Assembly (NCBI GenBank): GCA_963713505.1
Contig: CAVQMC010000001.1
Coordinates: 124,001-188,000, forward strand
Reading direction: 5' to 3'
Origin: CAVQMC01 sp963713505
GTDB taxonomy: Bacteria > Bacteroidota > Ignavibacteria > Ignavibacteriales > Ignavibacteriaceae
DNA length: 64,000 nucleotides
Shown piece after piece: positions 37,391 through 46,991 of this stretch (the stretch's first letter is position 1; the number at the start of each line of letters is the position of its first letter). Made by a program: the position numbers and the translations under genes. Under the pieces are notes generated by a model. The model did not search any database and was not told where the DNA came from. It was given only the letters and a program-made list of their open reading frames with translations.

Positions 37391-39163
37391 TTATTTAAGC
37401 AAAATCATCTTTTTAATTTGGGTGAAATTATCAGTCTTAAATTTATAAAAATAAATTCCGCTTGTTAAATTTTCAGCATTGAAATTTACCTTATAAATTC
37501 CGGGTGATTTATTTTCATTGATCAAAACTGCAGTTTCTTTTCCGAGTGCATCATAGATAGTTAAATTAACAAAACTTGATTTAGATAATTTATATTCAAT
37601 AGTTGTAGAAGGATTAAATGGATTCGGATAATTTTGTTCCAGTTCAAATTCTACAGGATTTACAGTAGAATTCTTTACATCCGTTACTGTTTCGCCTTCC
37701 GTTACAGTAATTGTTGTATCGACAGGAAGATTTCTTAATATATCAATATTTCCGCTTCCAGCCCATTTTATAATTACAGAATCAACAATACCGGCATTAT
37801 TTACTCCGATAATTGTAGCATCACAATTTTGCGACATGTAACTAATTCCGCATTGCGTCTGCCTTAAAACTTTTTTCCCGTTAAAATAAGCTTCTATTTT
37901 ACTTCCAACTCCGTCCCGGTTACATTCGACACCTTTAAGTTTAATTTTTATCCATTTATTGTTATTACTGCTGTTTCTGAAAAGATTTGGATATGATTGT
38001 TCATTATGAACTGCGATATCATAAAATCCGTCGTTGTTATAATCTCCCACTGCACATCCAAAACTTACATTATTAAAATCAAGGCCGATACCGTGAATTT
38101 CTGTGAAAGTTCCGTCTCCATTATTTCTGAATAAAGGATTCCAACTATTTGGCGATCCTGCTTCAACACAAACATACAAATCAAGATCGCCGTCATTATC
38201 AAAATCAAAAAAATTATTTCCCCAGCAAGATTTATTAACAGCCAATCCAAGCTGATCAGCAACATCCGTAAAAGTACCATCTCCGTTATTTTTTAAGAGC
38301 TTATTTCCCATCGGATCATTACTAACATAAATATCCAGGAAACCGTCATCATTATAATCTCCAACTGCAAGTCCCATCATAAAACCGGTAACGCCTGCAC
38401 CTGATTCATCATTTACATTCGTAAAAGTTCCGTCGCCGTTATTTCTAAATAAAGTATTGCCGGTATAATGATCATTTGCAATATAAATATCCTGCCAATC
38501 GTCATTATTATAATCGAAAAAAACAACAGCCCAAGGTAGTTTAAAAAAGCCGGGAGTATCGTCACTATCTGCCACTCCTGCTTGAATTGTAACATCTGTA
38601 AATGTCCCATCGCCGTTATTTTTATAAAGGTAATTAGGAGAATACTCGCTATAATTTGTAACATATAAGTCAATCCATCCGTCATTATTAAAATCACCCC
38701 AGCAGGCTGCATTACAAGATGTAGGCTCTGTTGACAATCCGGCTTCTATAGTAACATCCTCAAAATTATTATTCCCATCATTCCTATAAAGTCTGGAATA
38801 AGTTGTCTCTCCATCTACAGCGGTAAATAAATCCATGTCACCATCATTATCATAATCACACCACAACAAGTTTTTTGTATCAAATTGTTCACTTAAATTC
38901 ATTGAAGCAGCGACGTCTGCAAAAGAGGTTACGCTATTTTTAAAAATATAAAGGGGATATCCGTCTTTAGAACTAAAAGACAGATCATCCTTTCCGTCAC
39001 CATCAAAATCACAAAAACTTACACTGCCTCGCACATATTGAATTGGGAAAGTAATACCCATAGCGTTTGCCATATCCTGGAAACTTATCTGTTGAGGAAA
39101 ATTGGATTGAACAAAAATAAATCCAAGAAAAGACAAGCAGAAATAGTTAAAAAACTTTTTCAT
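37391..39163 (-). CDS. FG-GAP/VCBS repeat protein with ASPIC domain and T9SS signal
   Basis: 590 residues, signal peptide (VQSNFPQ), then about seven calcium-binding FG-GAP repeats with the DxDxDGxxD pattern (FCDFDGDGKDDLSF, WCDYDNDGDMDLFT, WGDFNNDGWIDLYV, FDYNNDDWQDIYI, GDYNDDGFLDIYV, FDFDNDGDLDLYV, GDYNNDGFYDIAV), an ASPIC/UnbV domain (about 395-475, WIKIKLKGVECNRDGVGSKI) and a C-terminal NYPNPFNPSTTIEYKLS sorting domain. It should form a surface beta-propeller exported by the type IX system. Ligand unknown. Confidence 0.9.
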   Translation of the reverse strand: MKKFFNYFCLSFLGFIFVQSNFPQQISFQDMANAMGITFPIQYVRGSVSFCDFDGDGKDDLSFSSKDGYPLYIFKNSVTSFADVAASMNLSEQFDTKNLLWCDYDNDGDMDLFTAVDGETTYSRLYRNDGNNNFEDVTIEAGLSTEPTSCNAACWGDFNNDGWIDLYVTNYSEYSPNYLYKNNGDGTFTDVTIQAGVADSDDTPGFFKLPWAVVFFDYNNDDWQDIYIANDHYTGNTLFRNNGDGTFTNVNDESGAGVTGFMMGLAVGDYNDDGFLDIYVSNDPMGNKLLKNNGDGTFTDVADQLGLAVNKSCWGNNFFDFDNDGDLDLYVCVEAGSPNSWNPLFRNNGDGTFTEIHGIGLDFNNVSFGCAVGDYNNDGFYDIAVHNEQSYPNLFRNSSNNNKWIKIKLKGVECNRDGVGSKIEAYFNGKKVLRQTQCGISYMSQNCDATIIGVNNAGIVDSVIIKWAGSGNIDILRNLPVDTTITVTEGETVTDVKNSTVNPVEFELEQNYPNPFNPSTTIEYKLSKSSFVNLTIYDALGKETAVLINENKSPGIYKVNFNAENLTSGIYFYKFKTDNFTQIKKMILLK

Positions 39164-39228
39164 ATTTTATCTTTCCAAAAGTATAATGAATACTAATAAT
39201 AAATTAGATTAGAACAATTACTTCGTTC

Positions 39229-40558
39229 TTATTTCAAATGAATTGTATTCAAAATGACCTGCGCTACTTGTTTTCCTTGTTCTATTCCGTTTATTATTGC
39301 ATGTCTGAAGTGAATACCTCCGTATAATCTAGACAAAGCTGCTTCCATTGCAGCATCTTTAAAGGAATTAAATGTACGATTTCTCAATCCAGGCTAGATT
39401 ATCATGAGAACTATCTACAAAAGCAACGTTATCTCCGAATCGATTAGTTAAAATTTCAGAAACGGCACCCGAAACAACAGAATGTCCAGAAGGATATTCC
39501 GGAAATAACGGAGTTACAACTATCGGTGACCAATTCGGCTGACCTAAATAATCTCTTATATAAGTTTTTGGTCTTAATAAATTAACTCTATATTTAGCTT
39601 CCCAGCATGAAATAAAAGCATCTCTAACAGCAGCACCTACTAAGGCATAAATTTTAGCAGCTTCATCAAGTTTCAAGGAAAATTGTTTAACCATAAAGTT
39701 TGTTATTGCAACCCAATGTCCGGGCGGCTGACCCGTTCCAATTTTGTCTTCCCAAAAGAATGCAATATTTCTTTGTTCTTGAGTAAGGGTCTGACTTGAA
39801 TTAAAAACTTCCAAACCGTCATTATAAAAATCTGTTCCCGGAATTGTATCAAAAGGAATTCCCAAAGGTACAGCACACTCATTTTGTGTAACCATACAAA
39901 ATGGTTTCTGCGTACCCAGCCATGGTTCAATCGGAGTTCCACCGGGTAAAGTAGTTTCCCAATTTGCAGGATTTTCGCTGCGGGATGGTGGAGTGTACGG
40001 TTTGTCTCTTGTAGCTAAAAAATTGTCGCTGTTTGACCATTGGACAATTGCATCGCCCAATAAAGTACCGTAATTGATAGAACGATCGACTATGGATTGT
40101 CCGGCGCTATCAATTCTTTCCTGAATTTGTTTATCATATAACTCATTTACCATATCAATACTATGCTGCTGAGGTTGATAAAGAGTTCCGAGCGCTACAA
40201 TTTTTAAAGTTGCTGTCATTACAGCCGGCCAGTCATAAACTTCATTTGCTGGCTGCGGCATTTGAGGCATATCTCTTAGCTGACCAGCAAGAGATTTATA
40301 GCCGTCCATTCCCCAATGCACTGCTTCATAAATTGAAATTCCCCAATATCCATAGAACCTTGAGCAAACGGGTGCAGGAATATTTTCAATCTGTACAATT
40401 TTATAAGCAAGCTGCATCCACTCAACTGCCGGCTCAGCATTAAATGTTGAGGTTTGATCGGAAACAGGAATAGGAGGAAGTAATTCATCTTTTTGACAAC
40501 TTTGAAAAAGAACCGTAAAAGTTACCAAAATACTGAAAATTGGTAAAATTCTTTTCAT
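39229..40558 (-). CDS. Vanadium-dependent haloperoxidase-like lipoprotein (frameshifted)
   Basis: ATG 40558 (MKRILPIFSI) is chosen; its signal ends in lipobox LFQSC. The frame stops at 39368, but removing one base at 39383-39388 extends it through LSRLYGGIHFRHAIINGIEQ to TAA 39229-39231 (442 residues). Conserved VHPO/PAP2 features: RDAFISCWEAKYRVNLLRP, FPEYPSGHSVVSGA with catalytic His, and GGIHFRHAI with vanadate-site Arg/His. The active-site block is lost if the break is real. Family members oxidise halides or act as phosphatases in the periplasm or on the surface. Confidence 0.85.
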
Positions 40559-40689
40559 TTTTATTGCCAATATGTTATTGTGTGGTAGAAGGAAATTATA
40601 TAAAAATTATTTTATAAACAACAAAAATTTTTAATGATTAATTTTTTCTTTCATGCACTTAATTAATATTAAACTTTTTAACTCTAAAC

Positions 40690-42330
40690 TCATGTTTTAT
40701 TTAATTTAGAACCTACTCTTATTTTCGAATAAATTAGAGAAATTACAATAAGTATAACACTAACAGCTAAAAATGAGATTACCTTGTATGTTATATCTGA
40801 AGAAAGAACACCAAAAGCTAATAAGTATAAAACAGTGAGAATTAATGTATAAATTGCCATTAAACGATATTTCTTATTTCTTAAAAGTCTGCTTAAGCCG
40901 TAATAAATTAATGCTAATCCGGCCCATAGTAATCCGACAACATTTTCCGGAAAGATCATATAAAGTACAAATGGAATTAAAAAATAAGCTGTTATCAAAT
41001 AACCAGCTCTAATATGATCGGTTTTTAATTCTAATCTTTCCTTTTGCCAATTTAATATTCTTGCACTTATTAAAGCCACGATACCAAAACTCAGGCCGCT
41101 AAGGGTGATTGTACTAACCGATGCAAGATATGCAATTAAGATAGAAAGAAAGATTACAAAATTAGTTATAATAATAAATTTAGATCTGAACCACAGTGCA
41201 GTTGAAACTACGATTATACTTTGCCAGCAAAGTAGAATAAAAAAGTCAGGCGAATTATATACACTTACTATTGCCACACTTAAAGCTGCATAAGCAAACA
41301 TAGAATATACAAATGAGGCATATTTACTTTTATTTTTAATCCAATGGAGAATAGCAAGAAACATTAAAATCAGCGAGGCTCCTATATGTATATAGCCCGG
41401 GTGTTGAAATCCTGCACTTACAGTAATAAATAAGAACAATCCATATCCGAAAAATGAATTTATTATGGTCGTGAATAATTCCTCCAGACCTTCTCTTTTT
41501 TCCTTTTTTTGAACTAAGTCTCTACTGCCAAATATCAGAAGATATAATAAAAGAAAAATTAAATTATACTGGGATGACATCACAGTTTTAACAGGATATC
41601 CTAAAAAAGGATTGTTGATAAACCAGAGTCCATGAATTAAATATGTAAGTAATATCCCAAATACAAGAAGGCCCAATGAATTAAACTTATTAGAAAAGTA
41701 GACAGTTGAAGTACTTATAATTGTGAGCATAATAAAGATTAAAACAGGAACTTCAGTTATTAATGATGTTATTGCAAAAAATGCCAGAGAAAGGCCGCAT
41801 AAATAGATAGAACTTCGTTTTAATGAAATAAATAAAGAAAATGAACCTATTATTATTAAGAATAAAATCTCTATGGCCCTGCTTTCGATTACAGGTAAAG
41901 TTCCAAAAAAATGCAGCCTTAGCACTGTTAGATAAAATAATGCTGCACCACCTCCAATTAAAAAACCTGAAATATATTGGAATGATTTTAGCCAAAATAA
42001 AGGAAGCAGAATTAATACAGCTGCAAGAACAAACCCAATTAACACTGGAACAATTTGAGGTATAGTGGCTAAAGGTTGTGTCATAAGAAATATCATTCCG
42101 AGAAGAAAAACGATTACACCCACTTTAGCAAACCAGAATTCTCCAATGGTTAGTTCCAAAGAATCATCATCTTTTTTTTGAGAACTCTCAACAAATGTAA
42201 TTCGTTTTTCAACTTCAAATTCAGAATCAGAAAGTTTTAAAGCAGATTCTACCTTTGACAACCTTTCATTCAGTTTATTAATTCCTTCAACAAGATTATT
42301 TAAAGCAGCATTATTTAGTTCTTCACTCAT
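40690..42330 (-). CDS. DUF2339 polytopic membrane protein
   Basis: ATG 42330 (MSEELNNAAL) has GGGAGGATAA directly upstream and so is preferred over an upstream frame to 42360. A cytoplasmic coiled-coil segment (about 8-35, INKLNERLSKVESALK) precedes LTIGEFWFAKVGVIVFLLGM, the start of a DUF2339-type domain with about sixteen TM helices. It is the last gene of the Rieske/cytochrome operon (17 bases beyond the cytochrome stop). Function unknown; it may assist assembly or transport. Confidence 0.75.
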   Translation of the reverse strand: MSEELNNAALNNLVEGINKLNERLSKVESALKLSDSEFEVEKRITFVESSQKKDDDSLELTIGEFWFAKVGVIVFLLGMIFLMTQPLATIPQIVPVLIGFVLAAVLILLPLFWLKSFQYISGFLIGGGAALFYLTVLRLHFFGTLPVIESRAIEILFLIIIGSFSLFISLKRSSIYLCGLSLAFFAITSLITEVPVLIFIMLTIISTSTVYFSNKFNSLGLLVFGILLTYLIHGLWFINNPFLGYPVKTVMSSQYNLIFLLLYLLIFGSRDLVQKKEKREGLEELFTTIINSFFGYGLFLFITVSAGFQHPGYIHIGASLILMFLAILHWIKNKSKYASFVYSMFAYAALSVAIVSVYNSPDFFILLCWQSIIVVSTALWFRSKFIIITNFVIFLSILIAYLASVSTITLSGLSFGIVALISARILNWQKERLELKTDHIRAGYLITAYFLIPFVLYMIFPENVVGLLWAGLALIYYGLSRLLRNKKYRLMAIYTLILTVLYLLAFGVLSSDITYKVISFLAVSVILIVISLIYSKIRVGSKLNKT

Positions 42331-42356
42331 TTTATCCTCCCTGGCATTACTTTTAT

Positions 42357-43817
42357 TCACTTATTTTCAATTTTTTTTATGTAAAGAAATAGTACAACCA
42401 TAAGAAAAGAGATTATCAACACCGAAATACCCAATCCAATTCTTCTAAAGTAATATTCGTCTACTGCACCTTTCGCTTCTTTAATTACAAAATCGGATGC
42501 AGCAAAACCTTTATTTATTACAGATTTAAATTTGTTTTTATTGAATGAATGTATCTCGGTCTTCGCTTCGAACTGTGCCTGTCTAATATCTTTCAACTTG
42601 AATTTTGCTTCCTCTATTTCCATTCCTTTTTGTTCAGCTTCAAACACCATTTTTTGTGCCTCTTCATTCTGTGCTTTTAAACTATCAACCATAATTCTCA
42701 TATATTTTGCAGTTTCATATCCACTTATATTCTTTTTTGCACTGTGACATTTAGAACATACGGTTCCATCCGTAACGCCCAGGAGTTTATTTTCATCGGT
42801 AACAATATCATGATTACCGTGGCATGTTTCGCATTCAGGGTAATTCATTTCATCAAATGCTTTTTTATGAGGACTTGATGAAAATAATTGAGCATTTAAT
42901 ACATGACATGTTCCGCATACTTTTGAAATTGAAGTAACACCCGGAGGAATTGCAGCATGATTACCATGACAGCTGTTGCATGCCGGTGCATTTATATCCT
43001 GTTTTTCTAATAATGCAATACCGTGAGGACTCTTAGAATATTTTTCAAATTGATCTGTGGGAATATTATATTCTTTCATATATCCATTATTGCTGTGGCA
43101 GTGTGCACAGGTCTTGGGAATATTAACCGGATATACTTTTGATCTAACATCTTTTACAGGCAGTATATCGTGACTTCCATGACAACTTGCGCATTGTGCG
43201 GTTTTAATATCTCCTTTTGAATTTAGTATCCCATGCATACTTGTTAAGTATTTAGAGTATTGATCTACTGCTTCTTCCGGATCATAAGAACGCATATAAA
43301 CAGCATTGCCATGACATTTATTACATGTTTTAGGAACGTTTAAAGGATAGACGGGTGATTTTTTATTTTTTACAGATACGATTCCATGTGCATTATGACA
43401 TGTTATACACTGCAGAATTCTTTCCTTTCCGTTTAGCGCTAGTTGGCCGTGCACACTATTTTTTAATGATGTAAATTGGTTAGTCGGCAAGTTCCGATTA
43501 AACTTATGCATAAACACCGAATCAGAATGACATTTACTGCATATTTCCGAAATCTGGTCTCCTTCAGGTACTCCAATAAAGCCATACTTTTTATTCATTG
43601 CTAAATCCATATCATCGGATTCTTTATTTCCGCCATGGCAATCAGAACAGGATAGTCCTGCTAAATGATGGATATCATTTTCAAATAATGAGGCTTCTTC
43701 CGTACCCAAATCTGAATGACAGCTAAAACAATTATCTTTAACTTTTGCTTCTGTATTCGAGAAAAAATATAAAGCTAAAATAAAACAGATTAAATTTAAT
43801 TTGATTAATTTTTTCAC
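42357..43817 (-). CDS. Undecaheme membrane-anchored cytochrome c
   Basis: 486 residues with a signal peptide (LALYFFSNTEA), 11 CXXCH heme motifs (CFSCH, CSDCH, CSKCH, CITCH, CNKCH, CASCH, CAHCH, CNSCH, CGTCH, CETCH, CSKCH), then a helical region rich in Glu/Lys and one C-terminal TM (VLIISFLMVVLFLYIKKI). Many motifs read CHGxH or CHxxH, giving possible bis-His ligation. The start codon overlaps the cytochrome b stop by 4 bases, so it likely replaces cytochrome c1/f as the electron acceptor of the quinol-oxidising complex. Confidence 0.93.
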   Translation of the reverse strand: MKKLIKLNLICFILALYFFSNTEAKVKDNCFSCHSDLGTEEASLFENDIHHLAGLSCSDCHGGNKESDDMDLAMNKKYGFIGVPEGDQISEICSKCHSDSVFMHKFNRNLPTNQFTSLKNSVHGQLALNGKERILQCITCHNAHGIVSVKNKKSPVYPLNVPKTCNKCHGNAVYMRSYDPEEAVDQYSKYLTSMHGILNSKGDIKTAQCASCHGSHDILPVKDVRSKVYPVNIPKTCAHCHSNNGYMKEYNIPTDQFEKYSKSPHGIALLEKQDINAPACNSCHGNHAAIPPGVTSISKVCGTCHVLNAQLFSSSPHKKAFDEMNYPECETCHGNHDIVTDENKLLGVTDGTVCSKCHSAKKNISGYETAKYMRIMVDSLKAQNEEAQKMVFEAEQKGMEIEEAKFKLKDIRQAQFEAKTEIHSFNKNKFKSVINKGFAASDFVIKEAKGAVDEYYFRRIGLGISVLIISFLMVVLFLYIKKIENK

Positions 43818-44894
43818 AATAAAAATCCCAGAGTTGTTAGTACAATAATGTAAATTACTGCAAACAGGCCTATATAATTTATCTTATAATTTTTTTGACC
43901 GCGTGAACTTTTCCGATCCCAGAAAGGAACCAGCAGCCAAAGAATTCCTGCGACACCGAATAGAAGAACTCCTAAAACCTCACCTTCAAAGAATAGAATA
44001 TGTCCGGGAAAATATTTTAAAGTTTGAAACATAAACAGGAAATACCATTCAGGTTTTATTACCTGCCGGTGCAATGCCAAACTGGTTTGCTTTCAATCCA
44101 AGTTCTGCAGGGAAAAAGACCGCCAATATGGCTAAGATATTTAGAACAAGTAACCACAATAAAAGATCCCTTAAAAAAAAGTTTGGAAAGAACGGCATTT
44201 TTTTAGGCGGATTTTTTTCTTTTTTACTAAGTTCTAAAGGTTCACTTATACCCTGCCTTTGGATAAGTATAAGATGTATTGCCAATATGATTGTAAAAAT
44301 TCCCGGGAGTAAAGCGACATGGAAGCCAAAGAATCGGGAAAGCGTAGCGCCTGTTACATCGTCTCCGCCTCGTAGAAAAACTTTTATCGGTTCTCCAATT
44401 ATTGGAATTGCCCCTGCGATGTCTGTCCCAACCTTAGTTGCAAAGAAAGCAAGCTGATTCCAAGGAAGCAGATAACCGCTGAACCCGAAAAACAAAACTA
44501 AAAACAACATTAATACTCCGCTCACCCAAGTCATTTCTCTAGGTTTGCGATAAGATTTTTCGAAAAAAACACTAAACATGTGTATGAATACACACAGAAT
44601 AAAAAGATTTGCCGACCAGCTGTGTATGGATCTTATAAGCCAGCCAAACTGAACTTTTGACATAATAAACTGGATGCTTTCGTAAGCTAAATCCGAGCTG
44701 CCTTTATAATAAAAAAGCAGAAGTATACCCGTAATTACCTGAATAATAAAAAAGAAAACTGATACACCGCCGAAATAATACCAGACGGAATTTCTATGAA
44801 CAGGTACATATTTTTTACTGAAGAATTTTATTAAATCTTCAAACTGTACCCTTTCATCAACCCATTTGTAAAGTTTAGTAAAATAAGTTTTCAT
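43814..44894 (-). CDS. Cytochrome b, b6-type (frameshifted)
   Basis: The long frame (44894-44049) and a second frame to 43814 join into 359 residues when the extra A near 44058-44061 is removed, restoring APAGIKPEWYFLFMFQTLKY. Heme ligands are His91/His105 and His192/His207; the second pair has 14 residues between them, as in cytochrome b6 rather than mitochondrial b. C-terminal PEWYFLFMFQTLKYFPGH is the Qo-site PEW(Y) motif of the subunit-IV part. It oxidises quinol in the inner membrane with the Rieske protein (6 bases upstream). Confidence 0.92.
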
Positions 44895-44900
44895 AAATGT

Positions 44901-45359
44901 TTATGTATTTATTTTTGCTACAAGAAGTTCGTTACCTTTAACTATAGTTTTAAATTTTTCCAAAGGTTTGGGAGGAGGTCCGGAAATATTTCTTCCTGTT
45001 AAATCGTACCTGCCGTTGTGACATGCGCACCATATTACGTGTTCATCTTTTCTATACTGAACAGTACAATCTAAATGTGTGCATACAGCAGAGAACGCAA
45101 GAAATTTATCGTTTGGCGAATGAATTACTATCACCGGTTTATTTCCGAATCTAACTATTTTGAATCCATCTTTTTTTATATCATCCTTATTACCTACAGT
45201 TACACTTGTTACTTCCACTTCTCTTTGCTTGGGTGGTTTAAGGAAAGAAACAAGCGGGTATAAAACTGTTGCAGTTAATCCAACAAGACCGGTAGTTAAG
45301 AGATATTTTAAAAAATTTCTTCTGTCATGTTTTTCGGTACTAATTTCAGAAATATTCAT
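44901..45359 (-). CDS. Rieske iron-sulfur protein
   Basis: 152 residues. The DRRNFLKYLLTTGLVGLTAT N-terminus is a Tat-like signal/anchor. Cluster ligands are Cys93 and His95 in CTHLDC and Cys111 and His114 in CACHNG, with Cys98/Cys113 forming the disulfide; GPPPKPLEKF follows. It is the first gene of the operon Rieske, cytochrome b, 11-heme cytochrome and DUF2339. It passes electrons from quinol in the Qo site to the multiheme protein. Confidence 0.93.
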   Translation of the reverse strand: MNISEISTEKHDRRNFLKYLLTTGLVGLTATVLYPLVSFLKPPKQREVEVTSVTVGNKDDIKKDGFKIVRFGNKPVIVIHSPNDKFLAFSAVCTHLDCTVQYRKDEHVIWCACHNGRYDLTGRNISGPPPKPLEKFKTIVKGNELLVAKINT

Positions 45360-45599
45360 AATTTTTTTCCGGCATTTGAATTTGCAAAATTATTTTGAAC
45401 AGTAACGATAAGACACAATTCATACCAGAATCATTCTGGCAATCACTTTGTGAAAAATTGATGGGATAAAAAGTTAATTTTTAATTCATTTAGAAAAGAA
45501 ATAGAGAAAGCTTATTCGATTTTGAATAGATCAATCAAGAGTATTTTTTTAGAAAATGCCTAAAAGTGTATACTGCATGTCACAGTAATATTGCATCAA
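45360..45599 (-). promoter_or_regulatory. Control region of the Rieske/cytochrome operon with two dyads
   Basis: Upstream of the Rieske start lie two perfect inverted repeats: CCAGAATCATTCTGG (45425-45439) and TCACTTTGTGA (45443-45453). They are 66-95 bases from the ATG and next to an NtrC-type regulator gene. No sigma-54 -24/-12 promoter with correct spacing was seen on this strand. They may be activator or repressor sites. Confidence 0.4.
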
Positions 45600-46991
45600 T
45601 CATTTTTCTCTCCATATATGCGGGTCTAAATTATAGTTGTTTAACATTCTATGAATGTGTCTTCTCGTCATTCCCGCTTCAAGTGCGACTTTTGTAATAT
45701 TTCCTTTATATTTTTCCAAAAGATATACAAGATATTTTTGTTCAATTTCCTTAATTGCTTTATGTTTAACCTCCGAAAGCGGTTTTCTAACAAATAAATT
45801 ATTCTCATTGAGGTTTGATTTAATCTGTGATGTTAATTCATTTACAGTTACTTTATCACCTTTAACTAAAGCAACAGCTCTTTGAATTACATTTTGAAGT
45901 TCCCTAACATTTCCCGGCCAATTATAATCTTCAAACAATTGTATTACTTCTTCATCAAATCCTTTTAAGTCTTTATCTGAATTTTTAACAGCTATCGTCA
46001 AAAAATGTTCTGCAAGTAATCTTATATCTTCAATTCTATCCCTTAAAGAAGGAACTTGAATGTTTATAACATTTAATCTGTAATAAAAATCTCTTCTCAT
46101 AGTTTCATTTTCTAACGCTTTTTGGACATTCTGATTTGTTGCAGAAATTAATCTTAAATCAACTTGAATAAGATCATTACCGCCAACTCTTCTTAATTGC
46201 TGATCTTGCAGAGTTCTTAATAATTTAATTTGAAGATTCACAGGTAATTCACAAACTTCATCCAGGAAAAATGTTCCCCCGTTTGCAAATTCTAAAAGTC
46301 CGACTTTTTTATTTGCAGCACCGGTAAAAGAACCTTTTTCATATCCGAACAATTCCGCTTCAAATAAATTTTCCGGAAAGGCACCACAGTTAACAGGTAC
46401 AAATGGTTTCAATTTTCTTTTACTGTGTGCATGGATGCTTCTTGCTATTAATTCTTTACCTGTACCGCTCTCACCCGTAATTAAAACATTGGCATCCGAT
46501 TGAGAAACACTTTCAATTAATTCAAAAACTTTTTTAATTGCCGGGCTTTTACCAATAATATTATCAAAACTATATTTATCCTCGAGTTGTTCAAGTAAAT
46601 TATTTCTTTCTAAATAAAATGACTTCTGTTTTAATCCTTTTTCAACTGCAATTCTTAGATCATCAGCTTCAAAGGGTTTTTCTATAAAATCAAAAGCACC
46701 AGCTTTCATTGCTGCAACCGCCCTATCTATTGTACCGTATGCAGAAAATATTATAACCGGTGTAATAGGAGCTAATTGCTTAACTTGTTCTAATATCTGC
46801 ATACCGTCAATGTCGGGCATTAATAAATCACAAAAAATTAAATCAAATTCTTCATATTCCAGAAGTTCCATTGCTTGCTTTCCGTCCTGAACAGGAAAAG
46901 GATTATTGCCCATTGCAGATAATAATTTAGCACAACCGCTCAACATATCAGGTTCGTCATCAATAATTAATATTCTTGGTTTTTTCTTCAT
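45600..46991 (-). CDS. NtrC-family sigma-54 response regulator
   Basis: 463 residues: a receiver domain (phospho-acceptor Asp55 in LIFCDLLMPD; Lys in FIEKPFEADD), an AAA+ domain with Walker A GESGTGKE (about 172-179), the sigma-54 contact loop EKGSFTGA (GAFTGA variant) and RDFYYRLNVINIQVPSLRDR, and a Fis-type HTH (GNITKVALEAGMTRRHIHRM). Its start overlaps no base but directly follows the kinase stop (46992). It should activate sigma-54 promoters in response to the heme-c-motif kinase; target genes are not shown, though the adjacent respiratory operon is a candidate. Confidence 0.93.
   Translation of the reverse strand: MKKKPRILIIDDEPDMLSGCAKLLSAMGNNPFPVQDGKQAMELLEYEEFDLIFCDLLMPDIDGMQILEQVKQLAPITPVIIFSAYGTIDRAVAAMKAGAFDFIEKPFEADDLRIAVEKGLKQKSFYLERNNLLEQLEDKYSFDNIIGKSPAIKKVFELIESVSQSDANVLITGESGTGKELIARSIHAHSKRKLKPFVPVNCGAFPENLFEAELFGYEKGSFTGAANKKVGLLEFANGGTFFLDEVCELPVNLQIKLLRTLQDQQLRRVGGNDLIQVDLRLISATNQNVQKALENETMRRDFYYRLNVINIQVPSLRDRIEDIRLLAEHFLTIAVKNSDKDLKGFDEEVIQLFEDYNWPGNVRELQNVIQRAVALVKGDKVTVNELTSQIKSNLNENNLFVRKPLSEVKHKAIKEIEQKYLVYLLEKYKGNITKVALEAGMTRRHIHRMLNNYNLDPHIWREK

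Noticed and set aside
45434..45450. Possible sigma-54 promoter (TGGCA...TTTGTG) on the plus strand
   Set aside because: It points away from the Rieske gene toward minus-strand genes, and the -12 GC is missing.
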